Shown one piece after another: positions 22,311 through 35,127 of a stretch of DNA of 64,000 bases. The stretch comes from Malania oleifera. Lineage: Eukaryota > Streptophyta > Magnoliopsida > Santalales > Ximeniaceae. Both the position numbers and the translations under genes were made by a program. The number at the start of each line of letters is the position of its first letter. The first letter of the stretch is position 1. The notes under the pieces were generated by a model. It was not told the origin of the DNA and did not search any database. It saw only the letters and a list, made by a program, of their open reading frames with translations. Location: NCBI RefSeq assembly GCF_029873635.1, contig NC_080423.1:99634991-99698990 (forward strand), read 5' to 3'.

Positions 22311-24711
22311 TGTAATGCCCTGAACCCTTAAACCTGGATCCGATGCGTTATACCTGATAAAATCCTGATAATTCATAATCCATAATATGTGCAGTGGAAA
22401 ACATAAACATAATCTCCATAAATATAATACCAGAGTTTACTATTTTTATCTATAATCCATATTAATCATTCATCCACCTGTATTCACAAATCCATATACC
22501 TCCAAAAACTCGTTCTACAAAACCAGTATTCACATTCATTCATTTCTTAGTGAACTTAAAACATAATACATAAAAACATAAACTTAAACTTTATACTACC
22601 CCATAGTATTATAAAAAATATACTCTTCCTCCTTATAATCCTCAAAAATGCTATAAACCCTCGAGCTCTCTGAGCCCAACCTCGAGGATGTCCTGAAAAA
22701 GAAATAGTCATATTCGGGTGAGACACATTCCAGTAAGGGAAGAAACAATATATTAAAACAGCGTGTGGCTAACATAAGGTTTATAAATATCATTTTAATA
22801 ACATTTGCAAAATGTTATTATAAACACTGAAATCATTCTCTAAACCTAATTAATCACATGCAAAAGATTTAACTCACGAGATTACTTGAAAATAGGGGTG
22901 ATTTCCCGCCCATACAAGTAGCACCCCCTGCTCTGATACTTAGGCAACCCTAGGGTCGCTGCTAAAGCATACCAGGGCACTCACCTTACTCAGTAAGCCC
23001 TCAAGTATTAGATTGATCTCGTACTCACACAGTTTAAACAAAGGTTTACCAACGAAGGCCCCAAGGATAGGGAAATCTACCCGTTCAAACAAGTAGGTGC
23101 CCTCTACCCTAGTACGTTATGCAGCTACTGCTACATCTAAAGTTACTAGTGCACTCGCCTTTCTCAGCAAGCCCTCGGACGAAGAGAATGTCTCGCCCAA
23201 TCGTAATATGTTCTACGAGCATAAATACTTCTAATATCATACTACATTATTCTTTCTGTCATTATTCAACCATTCACTTTTGCTTATGTTCATAATTTAA
23301 ACATTGCATTGCATTTCACTTTAAGTGACTCTTTCACATTTACATCGTTCACATTTTACATTTCATTCCATTGTCATTTCATTGCCATTTTATTCCATTT
23401 ACATTTCATTCATTTACACAACAGCCGCTCTTTAACCATCATCAGTTAGTCCATATAAAAATGCGCTAGAATCTACTAACACGGCTCATTTTAGTTGTCA
23501 TCAGTTAGTCCACATAAAAATGCGCTAAAATCTTCTAACACGACTTTCAGCTATCATACATTTACATAGTTGAATTAACATACACAAGCAACATAGTTTA
23601 TTTCATATTTTATTCTCAATGCATTACTTGCTTAGCCTGCATCTCATACAAATAATGTACATTTGCACAGAACTTACATTTACTTATGCCACACAATTTA
23701 GCAATAAAACTCATATATATTCCTTGTAAAATAAGTCAATGTACATTTAACATTTAAATACTGAAAATATAATTCTCATTTCTTACATAATTTCCCAGAA
23801 AATACCTTTTACTTTCATCAGTTTATTTTCACATATACATAGCTATATAAAAAGTCCTAGGCTCAGAAAGCATAATTTACATGGTTGACATTTTATACCC
23901 ACATGGAAACATATATACTTAAATAAAACATAATCCATTTTAATTCACGAAAACCTAATTTAATATACAATTTCCCCTTACATGACTTCTGAACTACGCG
24001 AGTAGGATTCCTGAACTGATACCCACGACTTTCACTTGGACCCTAATTCAAAAATTCTGGTTTAATTAAAATAAACCCCAACTAACTCAAATCTTAGGAA
24101 AAATATTTATTTAATACTTTCTAGGCTCCAAATAACAATATTCGTTAAGAAATTCCTAAAATATCTCACTTAACCTGATTTTAGGATGTTTTCTAAACCT
24201 CTCAAACCAACGATCGACTCCTACAGCCTTGCAGAAAATGATCCTACAAACCTCATGGTAGTTTCGGATCGCAAATCGGGTCAAATCTAACCCGAAATCG
24301 AAGAAAGAAGGGTGGAGATCCGTTTTTCAGAGAGAGAGAGAGAGAGAGAAAAAAAAAAATCCCGAAGTTTCTCACTGAAAATGAAAGAAACTCTATTTAT
24401 AAGCAGGGCTTCGTCGACGAGACACGTGGGTTCGTCGATGAACCACTGAAGAGACTTCGTTGATGAGAAGATACATTGGTCGAAGAAATTCAGAGTTTGA
24501 AATTACTCTCTCGAGATTCCTTTCTCGACGAAGAACTGGAGTTCGTCCATGATCTCTAGAAGGACACTCGTTGATGAAAACATAACATTCGTTGACGAGA
24601 CCTGCTATTCTCTCCTCTAAATTCTTTCCTTTTCCCCTCATTATCTGTTAATCCATTTCATTTATTATACTTCCTAATTATTTTAATAATTTTAATTTCC
24701 GGGTCATTACA
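22311..24711 (-). mobile_element. Solo gypsy LTR, GTCGAC-box family
   Basis: 2401 bp starting TGTAATGCCC and ending GGGTCATTACA, flanked by TTTGT at 22306-22310 and 24712-24716. Orientation follows from a minus-strand TATA box (TATAAATA, about 24395-24402). Upstream of the box lies a cluster of TCGTCGACGA-like palindromes (24408-24602). A 62 bp unit is present twice at about 23437-23558. No internal domains remain, so it is a solo LTR left by recombination between the two LTRs. Confidence 0.9.
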
Positions 24712-24716
24712 TTTGT

Positions 24717-25334
24717 GTTCATATTCAGTTTTGAACTTCTTATCCCATAAAGTCTTTAAGATGTATCATGTGAGCCAAGTGGGAGAATGTTAGCGCCCAT
24801 ATTTCCTTTTTGAGTGGCACACATAACACATCTTGTTTTATTTGAAAATACTATTATCTAAATTATTATCATTATTATTTTATTCAAAAATCAAATATGG
24901 GAGATGAGATTTTATGGTAACTACTTGATATACTAAGACTAAAACTCCTAAGACTAAGTCGTTGGTTTGAAAAGATTTTGAATCTGACTTGAAATTCAAA
25001 TGAGAGATTTTGAAAACTTCCAATCCTTTGATGATAGGAAATGTGAGAGGAAATCTCTCAGTGAATGGGGTCTTGACCAGTCTATATTAACCATTAAGTC
25101 ACATATTGACTTTCGGTGATGTAGAATTGGCCAAAAACCCTACTCCTTCTACTCTTCTGAAACACAGTGAAAATTAAGAAAATTCCCAAATCTCTTTCTT
25201 TATTTCTCATAGTTCTCTTTTTTATTTCAGATCATTTTCTTGAAGACTTGAATAGTTATGGCTGGAGGTCAAATCACTGTTCTCTTCCACTTGTAAATAA
25301 TTGTTTGTTTGTTGTTTCTGAAATTATGCTTTCA
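24717..25334 (+). mobile_element. Copia 3' end: purine tract and truncated LTR
   Basis: AAGTGGGAGAA at 24777-24787 is a copia purine tract, and TGTTAGCGCCC beginning at 24788 is the LTR start. The LTR runs into the P450 fragment near 25335 and its true end is not identified. The 155 bp at 22156-22310 may be part of the same element, separated by the solo LTR. Confidence 0.6.
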
Positions 25335-26119
25335 AAACACAGAATCAAGCAAGACTGATTTATTGGGTTTGCTGTTACAATGCAAAGAACAAAAGGATAA
25401 TGAGATGACAATTGAGGATGACGAAAGGATAATGCAAGTTATTCTACTTCGCTGGCCAAAAGACTTCTGCTAACCTGCTAACATGGACGATGATTGTCTT
25501 ATCAATGCATCCGCGTTGGCAGGAGAAGGCAAGAGAAGAGGTTCTGCAGATTTGGGGGCAGAAAACTCCTGATGTTGAAGGCATAAACCATCTCAAGATT
25601 GTAAGTGCAATTCCGTTTATGCTACGCACAAAGGTGCTAGAAACAACACTAACACTTGAACCCACATCATTTTAGAAGCTGGTAGTTGCTTATGGAGGTA
25701 ATTTGCAGGTCCCCATGGTAGTACATGAAGTCTTAAGGCTATATCCACCGGTGGCATTTATGTTACGACAGACTCATCAAAGAACAAATATAGGGGGATT
25801 GTCCATCCCAGAAGGGATCGACCTTTGCTTACCTGTGCTGCTTCTTCATCATGACCCAGACTACTGGGGTGACGATGTTGAAGAATTAAAACCAGAGAGA
25901 TTTACTGAAGGGGTTTCCAAGGCATCCAAGGATCAAATGGCATTCTACCCATATGGATGGGGAACCAGAATCTATCTTGGCCAAAACTTTGCAATGATGG
26001 AAGCAAAGATGGCATTGGCCATGATTTTGCAGAATTTTTGCTTTGGGCTCTCTCACCTTCTTATACTCATGCTCCCTATAATATCATTACTCTTCAACCA
26101 CAACATGGAGTTCCAATAA
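25335..26119 (+). pseudogene. CYP72A pseudogene fragment (copy 3)
   Basis: Starts inside exon 4 ([18 protein letters not shown]) and continues through intron 4 (about 25600-25709) and exon 5 to 26119; exons 1-3 are absent. A small indel in the ...EDVIEEC... stretch shifts the exon 4 frame into a stop. The I-helix block reads AGQKTS instead of [14 protein letters not shown] and PERF survive, but the haem loop reads YGWGTRIYLGQ, with Tyr in place of the haem-ligand Cys. A shift near the end replaces the normal C-terminus. It cannot encode a working P450. Homology to the P450 3' flank continues to about 26506. Confidence 0.9.
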
Positions 26120-27255
26120 TACAACACCAATTCTGAGGTGTTTACGTGACAGGAATGTCATCTATATCCAAGGTGTTGTCAATTGGCAGGAAAATATTGT
26201 TCTTCGATTTTCTTGGAAATATATGGTTCTGTATTTCAGGGGAAAAACGGTGATTCTTCTTGTTTTTTCAACCTCCCGCAAGACATCTCAAGAGTTTTTC
26301 ATTGCTAAATTCATATTACTAATTAAATAAATTCTACAATTTTTTTTTTTAAAGAAAAACACGTATTCAAAAAGTCAAAACTAATCAAATGACTCAAATG
26401 AAATTAAAAATGAACCTTTGGGCCTCATTTGAAACTTGGAAAAATATTAGGGAAATAAAGGGAAAGGAAAATTTAATGGAATCAACTTTTTCATATTTGG
26501 TTATTTAGGAAACTGAGAATGAAAATAAAAAAAATATTAAATTTACGAACAAAAATTTGATTTTACACATCATTAACATTTCATTTTTATTAATTTTTAA
26601 TCATATTAGAACATATTTTCATATTTAATATCACTTGATATAGAGAGAAAATACGATGGCGTTAGTTTGTTTTAATATTATATTATCAAAACTGGTTAAT
26701 CTTCTTAGAAATGGCATGTGCCTTGAAGTTAGACTTTATTCAATTGAGTCTTTGGAAATGATTTGTATTTTGGAGTTAGATATTTATTTGAGTCTTTGGA
26801 AAGTGCATATACCTTGAAGTTAGACTTTTATTCAATTGAGTTTTTGGAAAGAGCATATATACTAGAGTTAGATATCTATTTATTGAGTTTTTTTATTTTT
26901 GTGTTTCATAAATTCAAAATATTAAGTATCTTGTTTTTAGGTCATGTGTGCCTATAAACCCTAAAGCATTGGCACTAAAAGATAGTATGCAATTCTTTTC
27001 ACATAACTCTTGTCGTACTATTCTATCATCTAAGTATAGAGAGTTGACAACTTAAGAAAGGTATCCCTTTATGGAGTTTTAGACTCTTCTATTCATGTAG
27101 AATTGGAGAGAGTCTCCCAATTCAAATCGAACTATTGTATATTGAGGGAAACAAGGCGCAGTGAAGTTCTATTGCACTAGTTTGTGGGCTAAGCCAAAAA
27201 AAAAAAAAAAAAACCCCCACAAAGGATTTTAATCTCCTTGACGAGAGCGAGGGAT
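26120..27255. other. 3' flank of copy 3, then AT-rich intergenic DNA
   Basis: To about 26506 it matches the 3' flank of copies 1 and 2, up to the point where those two carry the LINE; copy 3 lacks the LINE. After that no gene is visible. It holds a degenerate tandem repeat (26709-26890) and an 18-base A run near 27207-27224. Confidence 0.6.
26709..26890. repeat. Degenerate tandem repeat, about 60 bp unit
   Basis: About three copies of a unit built around GAGTCTTTGGAAA, then GCATAT-like sequence, then GAGTTAGA. Units differ by several bases and small gaps. Confidence 0.65.
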
Positions 27256-27260
27256 CCGTG

Positions 27261-30226
27261 TGTAATGCCCCAACTTGGGTCTGTTAGAGAGCACTACGTC
27301 TCTCCTCCTCCACCTGGATCAGACAACAGGAGGGTGGTATCAGACTAATGACTGACCCCACAGACTAAGATGTGTCATTTTCAGTTTGTTTTGTCCTCAC
27401 TCACACACTTCTTGAGAACACTTTTCCAGAAGGTTACCCATTCCAAGATTACTCCAAGTCAATCACGTTTAACCGTAAAGTTCTTATGGAAAGGCTCCCA
27501 AAAAGAAATGTGCACCTTATTAATATGGGTAATAACATCTAATCCTTTTAAGTCATTCTTTCACGGGATATTACATTCTGCCCCACTTACAAAATGCAAT
27601 TTCCTCATTGTGAACCCACATTTCCAAACCTAGGCAATGTGAATCTCATTACACTTTCGGTTGGGTAATTGCTCTAATACCATTTTGTAATGCCCCAACC
27701 TAGGTCTGCCAGGAAGCACTGCGTCTCTCCTCCTCCACCTATGTGACGCCCCGATTTTCATACAAATTTTTTTTAATATAAATAAATAATCACGTCATAA
27801 ATCCACAACATCCATAAATCGGCCACGTCAACAATCCTACTACCATTCATACAACCCGACCCGCATTGGGTACTGGGTAAAAAGTATTTTATCATACAAC
27901 CTAACAGCGGAAGACAGTATATACACATCAGTCAGAATACAATAACCAGAGTATCAACATGCATACAAATATTCACACTACCTTCCGATGCTAAAAATTA
28001 CTATTCAACTCTAGGGGAATTACATCCTCTAGTCCAAAAACTCACCCTATGTATCAGGTTCTCAGCTCCCTACTATCACAGAGCTCTATCACCCGGCCGG
28101 TCTCTGTTCCCTGAAAAATTTAAATTAGTTGGGTGAGACACATTTCAGTAAGAATGAATAAATTATTTACAGTGTGTGGCCAAATGAGTACAATTATAAT
28201 ACATTTTACTTTTCAAATCACCATTTCATCTGAGAAGATACACTGATATTCACATACACATAATCATATAGATATACAACACAAGCTTTTATAAGCTTTA
28301 AATCATTTATCAAATTCAATGATTTCCAACACATATTTACTCGTGAAGTTCTTGAGAATAGGGAAGATTACCCGCCCATACAGGTAGCTTCCCTCTACCC
28401 TAACATGTTATGCAACCAGGTATGGCCTCATCTGATACCCATCAAGGCACTCACCTTACTCAGTAAGCCCTCAAGTAGAGAGTTTCACTTTGCCTTAATT
28501 ATTTATATTATTAACTCACACTGTTCCATTTCTCAATTTTATCATTCTTTATTTCTCAGTTTCCATTCTTTCTTTCATTTCTCATTTTAGCCAATTTTAT
28601 CATTCTTTCACTTTTCATTTCCACTTTACTTTTCGGCTCATGAGTATCCTCGGTATCAAATACCAACATCGCGTCTGTAACTCATGGCCACCCTGAGGAT
28701 CTTTCTATACACGCCATGCTTCCCCCCATGGTCAACGTTGTGTGGCCTTAGATAAAATATCATATCATATATTGCGTCTGTAGTACAACTGGCCGGCCTA
28801 ATACCCTGATCCGGACTCAGGGGGCCCAACAACCCTACACAATGGCACAGTCGACTGTCACGCCACATGCTCCAAGAGTCCGTGTGGTTGCACTAACACC
28901 ACTCACAACGGTACCATGCTGAATATCATAACCATCCAACAGGGTTTACCACCACATACTCGCAATCATTATGCGGTATTGGCATTTCATCAATTATATT
29001 CCAGTATATCACAATTCAGTTCAATATAAATATTCTCATTATTTTCTGTGCACATTTCATCATCTCGTAATATCATATATCACATTTCATGTATTTTTCA
29101 CATTTTCTCAAAATACTTATTTCTCATGCAAATAATTTCCACTCACAAATAAATACCACATTTCATTATTTTCCCATATCAATAATCCACCAAATCCCAT
29201 TTTCTAGGCAAAACATTTCTACTCATATAATAATACCATATTACATTATTTTTCACTAATCAAATTAGTAATTCTCATTTCAATATTTTCTCAGAAATTA
29301 CACATTATTATATTTTACACTCCAAAATATCACAATTTATAATTACTCAAATGCCACACAATTTATCTGATATTTATATCATAATAATTTTCAGACAAAA
29401 TATCATATGCTCAATTTCACGTATTCATTCAAATAATAATTAATTTATTCCCCTCACCTGGCTTACTGAGAGTCTCGCTAGAATCCAAAATTTCACGCCC
29501 TTGGCGCCCAAAATTTAACTCCTGTAAATTTACATTTTTCCCAAATTAATTAATCTATTTCTAAAATAATACCCATCTAGCCTTCCTTAGGCCTCATATA
29601 CCTCAAATTAATATTTAAACTATTATTTAAAACCCCCACTTAATTTTCTGAATTTTACCTACGGCTCCCAAAATTACACCCACGACGCTCACCCGGGCCC
29701 TAAATTTCATAAATCCTACTTCAGTTCCAAATGTTTAATATTTTAGCATTTCTAAATTAATGCTAACTAATTAAAAATAAGCCCCTTAACAATCGCCGCA
29801 CCCCAAATTTGGGGTTTTGGTCCAACACCTCCACGAGAATTCCGTCCCACTAGACTTATAGAGAATCATCCCTAGATTCTCGTGGTGGTGTCCGTTCGTT
29901 AATTGAGCTTATATTTTGCGAGAAATTAAAGAAAAATGAGAAAATGGCTTACCCCAAGGAATACACCTACGCCGCTCCTACCACTGATCCGCTCTGGTAG
30001 AAATGACGGCAACGGCGAATGGAGTACAGTGGTATTTTCGGATTTTCGATCGGGCGAAAATTTGTCACGAAATCGAGGAGAGAGGGAGAGAGAATGAGAG
30101 GAGAGAGAGAGAGAGAGAATGTTCAGAGCTGCGCTGCAGGAGAAGAAGAAAAGAAAAGAAAAGAAAAGAAAGAGAGAAGAAGGAAAAGAAGAAGAAGAAG
30201 AAGAATCCTTCAGCTTTCAAGATAAC

Positions 30227-30270
<44 letters not shown>

Positions 30271-30729
30271 TATTTAATTAATATTAATAATAATATATTT
30301 TATTAATAAAAATAAAAATAAATTTTAATTAATTTAATTTTTTTCTTTTTCTTTTAAATCTGATTAATTAATTAGTTAATTAATTTATTATTATTATTAT
30401 TTTTTATTTTTTATTTTTTTTAAATCACTTCACTAATCTTCTATAACCCTTTTTAGGGTTATTACAACCTAGACTAGACAATAGGAAGGCGGACCATATT
30501 AGACTAATGACTAGCCCCACAGATTAACATGTATCCTTTTCAATGTGTTTTGTCTTCACTCATACACTTCCTGAGAAAACTTTTCTAAAGGTCACCCATC
30601 CCAAGATTATTCTAAACCAAGCACGCTTAACTGTGGAGTTCTTATGGGAAAGCTTCCGAAAAGAAAGGTGTACCTTGTTGATGTGGGTAACAACATCTAA
30701 TACTTTTAAACCTTCCACGGGGTATCACA
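27261..30729 (-). mobile_element. TRIM (miniature LTR retrotransposon) split by a solo LTR
   Basis: Flanked by CCGTG at 27256-27260 and 30730-30734. The low LTR is 27261-27575 (315 bp). A 110 bp interior (27576-27685) holds only a minus-strand purine tract (GTGGGGCAGAA) and a Met-tRNA-like primer site (TGGTATTAGAGC). The high LTR is 27686-27741 plus 30472-30729, about 314 bp. Without its insert the element is about 740 bp and codes for nothing, the definition of a TRIM. It must have moved using proteins of another element. Confidence 0.88.
27742..30466 (-). mobile_element. Solo LTR of a Tekay-like gypsy element, inside the TRIM
   Basis: 2725 bp starting TGTGACGCCCC and ending GGGTTATTACA on plus, with target repeat ACCTA at 27737-27741 and 30467-30471. 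It is similar to the LTRs of the chromovirus at 53890-64000 (shared CATCCATAAATCGG, CCTAACAGCGGAAGACAGT and other blocks). It carries (AAT)n at about 30224-30270 and GA-rich runs at 30075-30190. No coding domain is present. Confidence 0.88.
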
Positions 30730-30734
30730 CCGTG

Positions 30735-31136
30735 TCTCAATCTAATTGTGAATCATGCTACTGTTTGATTTGTGTTTTAAGTTTTTTTTTTACTATATTC
30801 CAAACAATTTTTAAGGAGATTAAAAAAATACAAAGCCTATGTTTGAAAAGTCAAGTGGAAATGTTGTAGACCTCAATAAGTGCTTTCAATTTAAAGGAGC
30901 CCACTTCAAGGGATTGATATGCAAGGTGCTCTTCTACCTTAGTCTCCTTACTAGAGTAGAATATAGTAGAGGAGAATTCGAAGACAATCAAGAGGATTCT
31001 TCACTTGTATAGTAGTTTTTTAAATTATGAATTGTACATTTGTTATTTTGTTGTAACGTTAACTTATACAGTTGTAAATATTTCTATAAATATGAATATC
31101 CTCACAATAGTTATGCTTGAGGCGTTACCTTATCAT
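30735..31136. other. Short intergenic stretch
   Basis: Nothing recognisable as a gene; AT-rich sequence between the TRIM and the gypsy LTR. Confidence 0.6.
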
Positions 31137-31530
31137 TGTAATGATCTAGAAAATATTGATATTCAAATATTAAAGAGAGAGGAAAATAGATACAGAAACA
31201 GAAGGAGACCGTAGACTTTGTCGATGACATTGCATTTTGGAGATAATATTAAATAATCATAATTTCAGAAAATTGCCAAACTTCATCGACGAACACAGGG
31301 TCTCGTCGACGAAGGTCTTCAGAATTTCGTTGACGAACAAAGGGCTTCGTCGACGAGAAAATACCGAGAGGGGTTCTGAGGCAGCTTGAATTTCGTCGAC
31401 GAATACAAAATCTCGTTGACGAAATTTGTGAAAGATTCGTCGACGAAGAACAGGCTCATCGACGAAATCCCCTATTTTATATATACGAGAATCCGGGAAT
31501 TATTTCATTTTTAAGAAATCTCTCTCTCTC

Positions 31531-31566
<36 letters not shown>

Positions 31567-32071
31567 ACGACTCTCTCTCCCTTCTCTTTTCGTTTTCGGT
31601 CCCACCAGTCGCCGGATCGACGATCTGAAGCTACCACGACACTCTTGGTGGAATTCTCTATAAGTTTGCTGGAGCGGATCGTCGAGAAAATAAAGTTGGA
31701 TTTCATCCCAAATTCAGGGTAAGGTCTTTTATTGAGTTTTTGACTTTCTGAATGTTATATGAAATGATGTAGACTAAGAAATACTGATGTTTTGTTTTGG
31801 GACATTGTGTTTTCAGAATGTTGAGTTAGGAATCCTGCAGGTATAATGCCAGATTTTTATAGGGGCTTTTCAAAATTGAGGTAAGGGAAATATGCTATGC
31901 TAGAAGTTTTTGTAATAATATTAGAGATTTTATAGATGCCTAACTACACCATTTACTATACAGAATTTTCAAAATATGAGTTTGAAACAATATTTGTTTT
32001 AGAGTATGAGTTTCAATGATTGTGTGGCATAAGTGATCTTTCATGAGATGAAACAATTTATATAGCTTTAA

Positions 32072-32129
<58 letters not shown>

Positions 32130-32216
32130 TACTATACATAATGCATGGAAGTAGACAGTATTTACAGTTTATATGGTTTTTCTCAATATATGAAATTATA
32201 CAGAATATATAGATGC

Positions 32217-32261
<45 letters not shown>

Positions 32262-32325
32262 CAAAGATTATATAGAGAATGTACATACATTTACAGTTTT
32301 ATAAGAATAGTTTCTTGAAACTGTG

Positions 32326-32372
<47 letters not shown>

Positions 32373-32521
32373 CATATACATGTATTCAGTATTATTCAGA
32401 TCGGTATTTATACCACAGCTTTATACAGAATTTAGTATGTCATGTTTCCTATTACCGTAATATACAGACAGAGATACAAAGGTAGCATCAAGATGCTACA
32501 GATGTAGTATACAGTTTTACA

Positions 32522-32558
<37 letters not shown>

Positions 32559-33507
32559 ATAAAGATAGTGTTATAGTAATTTTGGAAACATGATGAAAAC
32601 AGTAAAAGAGTATATATGTATATATGTATATAGTATCAGATCCCTGAGGAAAGATACACAGAAAGATACAGATTATAGAGCACGGTACAGTTGCTAGATA
32701 CAGATAGAGTGCAACCACATATCTCAGATAGTATGTGGGTACCGTCAGCCGTGCTTGGAGAGTATGCAGCTGCCCAGTACACTGGGTTGAGGGGGCCGGT
32801 TTGACGAGGTAGTAACCAGTCCCGAGCTTAGAAGAGGATGCAATTTGGCCGGGCTGAGGTAGTGTAGAGTATGATGACTTATCTGGAGGGCTGACCAGAT
32901 AGAGTCCCGCCTACAGGCCGCACAACCCTGTCATGAGGGGTCAAATCATGACGTACAGAGTCTCAGGGATAAAAGCACAGTTATATATATATATATGTAT
33001 ATATATGTTTACAGTTTTACAGTATATAATGAGTATAGTATGATATTATCAGTATGAAAAGTAGAAAAACAGACGATACAATATGTTTTGAATTGTGAAA
33101 GAAAGATATGTTTTATAGATGATTTATTACATTGCAGTTCAGTTATTATTTTTAAAAGTATCCTTAACTTAGTTGTCACACACTAGCAATAGCACATTTC
33201 CACTTACTGAGCATCGACTCACCCCATTATTTTACCATTTTTTAGGTGAGCTAGTGAGGCAAGCAAATCAGGCTCGCGAATAGAGTGTAGCCCAGATCAC
33301 CCTGGTTATAGGGTGAGTTTTTGTCAGAGTGGTGTATGTTTTTTGATAGATGACTCTGGAGGGACATTTTTGTATGGTTTGTATATTCTAGATTCTGGTA
33401 TTGTATAGTTTACGTATAAATGGTTTTATAATTTGTATTTCCGCTGCGTAGGAATGTTTATTGTATATATTTTAAAAAAAAATGATAAGAATTTTGAGGT
33501 CATTACA
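31137..33507 (+). repeat. LTR with palindrome cluster and TATA box
   Basis: Nine TCGTCGACGA-like palindromes at 31219-31467 lie just upstream of a TATA box (about 31477-31485) and a CT-rich leader (31518-31565). Downstream are long AT and CA microsatellites and the GAGCACGGTAC block shared with other LTRs of this family. Confidence 0.88.
32080..32553. repeat. (AT)n and (CA)n microsatellite group
   Basis: Separate AT tracts at about 32080-32126, 32219-32258 and 32523-32553, and a CA tract at about 32326-32360, all inside the gypsy LTR. Confidence 0.95.
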
Positions 33508-35127
33508 ATTTGGTATCAAAGCCTAGGTTGCTAGGTTCTGTAGACTCTAGAGTGCAGCGGAAGATAATACCAAAATATAGGAAATGATTTTGAGGTTTTG
33601 TTCTGTGATTTGGATATAGGATTTCGTGATTGTTTCTGTTTTTTTCCTAGGGTGACGATTTCAAGAAAACCATAGTAAGCTGTCGACGAGTCATGTGTTT
33701 AGGTTGTAGAAGTGGATTTTGGGATTAGAAACAAGACGGATAGTTAATAGAGGTTTTGGAGTTTTAGTTGAATAAGTTGAGTCTATAGGAAGATAGAATT
33801 ATGAAACTGTGTTCTATGTGTTTACACGATGGACCCAGGGGACAATAGTGCTCACGCCAGTGGGAATGATGGAGCGGGTCCTTCTGGCGCAATTGTTGGG
33901 GATTCAGATGCTATACTACGCAGTGTAGCTCAACAAGTTATAGCTGAGATAGTGCGAAGCTCTAGAGAGCAAGGCGGTCCATCCTCAGCTCAGGGATGTA
34001 CCATATAGAAATTCATGAAGATGAATCCGCCGTTTCTTTCTAGAGCGACTGACCCTGTAATTGCTGAGAATTGGATGCAGGAAATGGAGAAGATCCTGAC
34101 AGTACTTCACTGCACTGACGAGCAGATAGTTATGTACGCTACATATAGGCTGGCAGGGGAGGCTGAGAGATGGTGGACAACCACCAGGTTGTTGGAGGAG
34201 CAGAGAGCTATACCAGTGTAGATGACCTGGGCCCAATTCAGGGACATGTTCTTTGATAGATATTATCCTGCTTCGGTCAGAGAGGCTCGAGTACAGGAGT
34301 TTCTGAGTTTGTCCCAGGGGTCGTTGACTGTCCCACAATATGCGGCGAGATTTATTGAGCTCTCTCGCTTTTGCCTTTATATTCTCCCAGATGAAGCAAA
34401 GAAGGCTAGAATGTTTGAGAGAAATTTGAGGCGGGATATTTACAAGCAGGTGGCGGTACTGAGGATCTAGGATTTCTCAGAGTTGGTTGACAGGGCCACT
34501 ATCGCGGAGGAGAGTTTATCTAGAGAGATGGAGGCACAGAGTCAAAAGAAGAGGGCTGCACCCTCGAGTTATCAGGTGGGTCCCAGTCGAGGCCCTTGGA
34601 GAGGAGGTAGATCTGGTGGAGGCTAGAGACAAATGGTAAAGCACAGGGGATTCTAGAGCAGTCAGCCTCTCGCCACTTGTACTAGGTGTGGCCGAAGACA
34701 CCCAAGTGAATGTCAATTTGGGGAGAATGTTTGCTATCGCTGTGGGAGACCCGGTCACATGGCACAAGCATGTCAGATGCCGTCGGGATATGCACAAGCT
34801 CCCAGACCATTTTGGGGTGGATATCAGGAGCCCCATGATGGTCAGCAGAAGAACACTGCACCGGCGAGGGTTTATGCGTTGACACTAGGAGACGCTGAGA
34901 CGGCTGGGGACGTTGTCAGAGGTACTCTTACTGCATTTCCATATAAAATGATTGTTTTGTTTGATACAGGTGTCAAACACTCTTTTATATTGGCGGGGTA
35001 TGTGAAAATTACTGGAATAGAGACACGACCATTAGATATAGAATTGTCAGTGGGCATGCTGATAGGATCTGTGATTAGATGCAAGAGCGTACTTCGGAAT
35101 TTTCCAGTAAGTATTCAGGAGACCACA

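Noticed and set aside
27370-27633. Frames in the TRIM LTR (also 30543-30869)
   Set aside because: They lie in a non-coding LTR present twice and show no domain or shared codon constraint.
34516-34885. Minus-strand frames opposite the gypsy gag
   Set aside because: The plus strand encodes recognisable zinc knuckles here; the minus frames show no domain.
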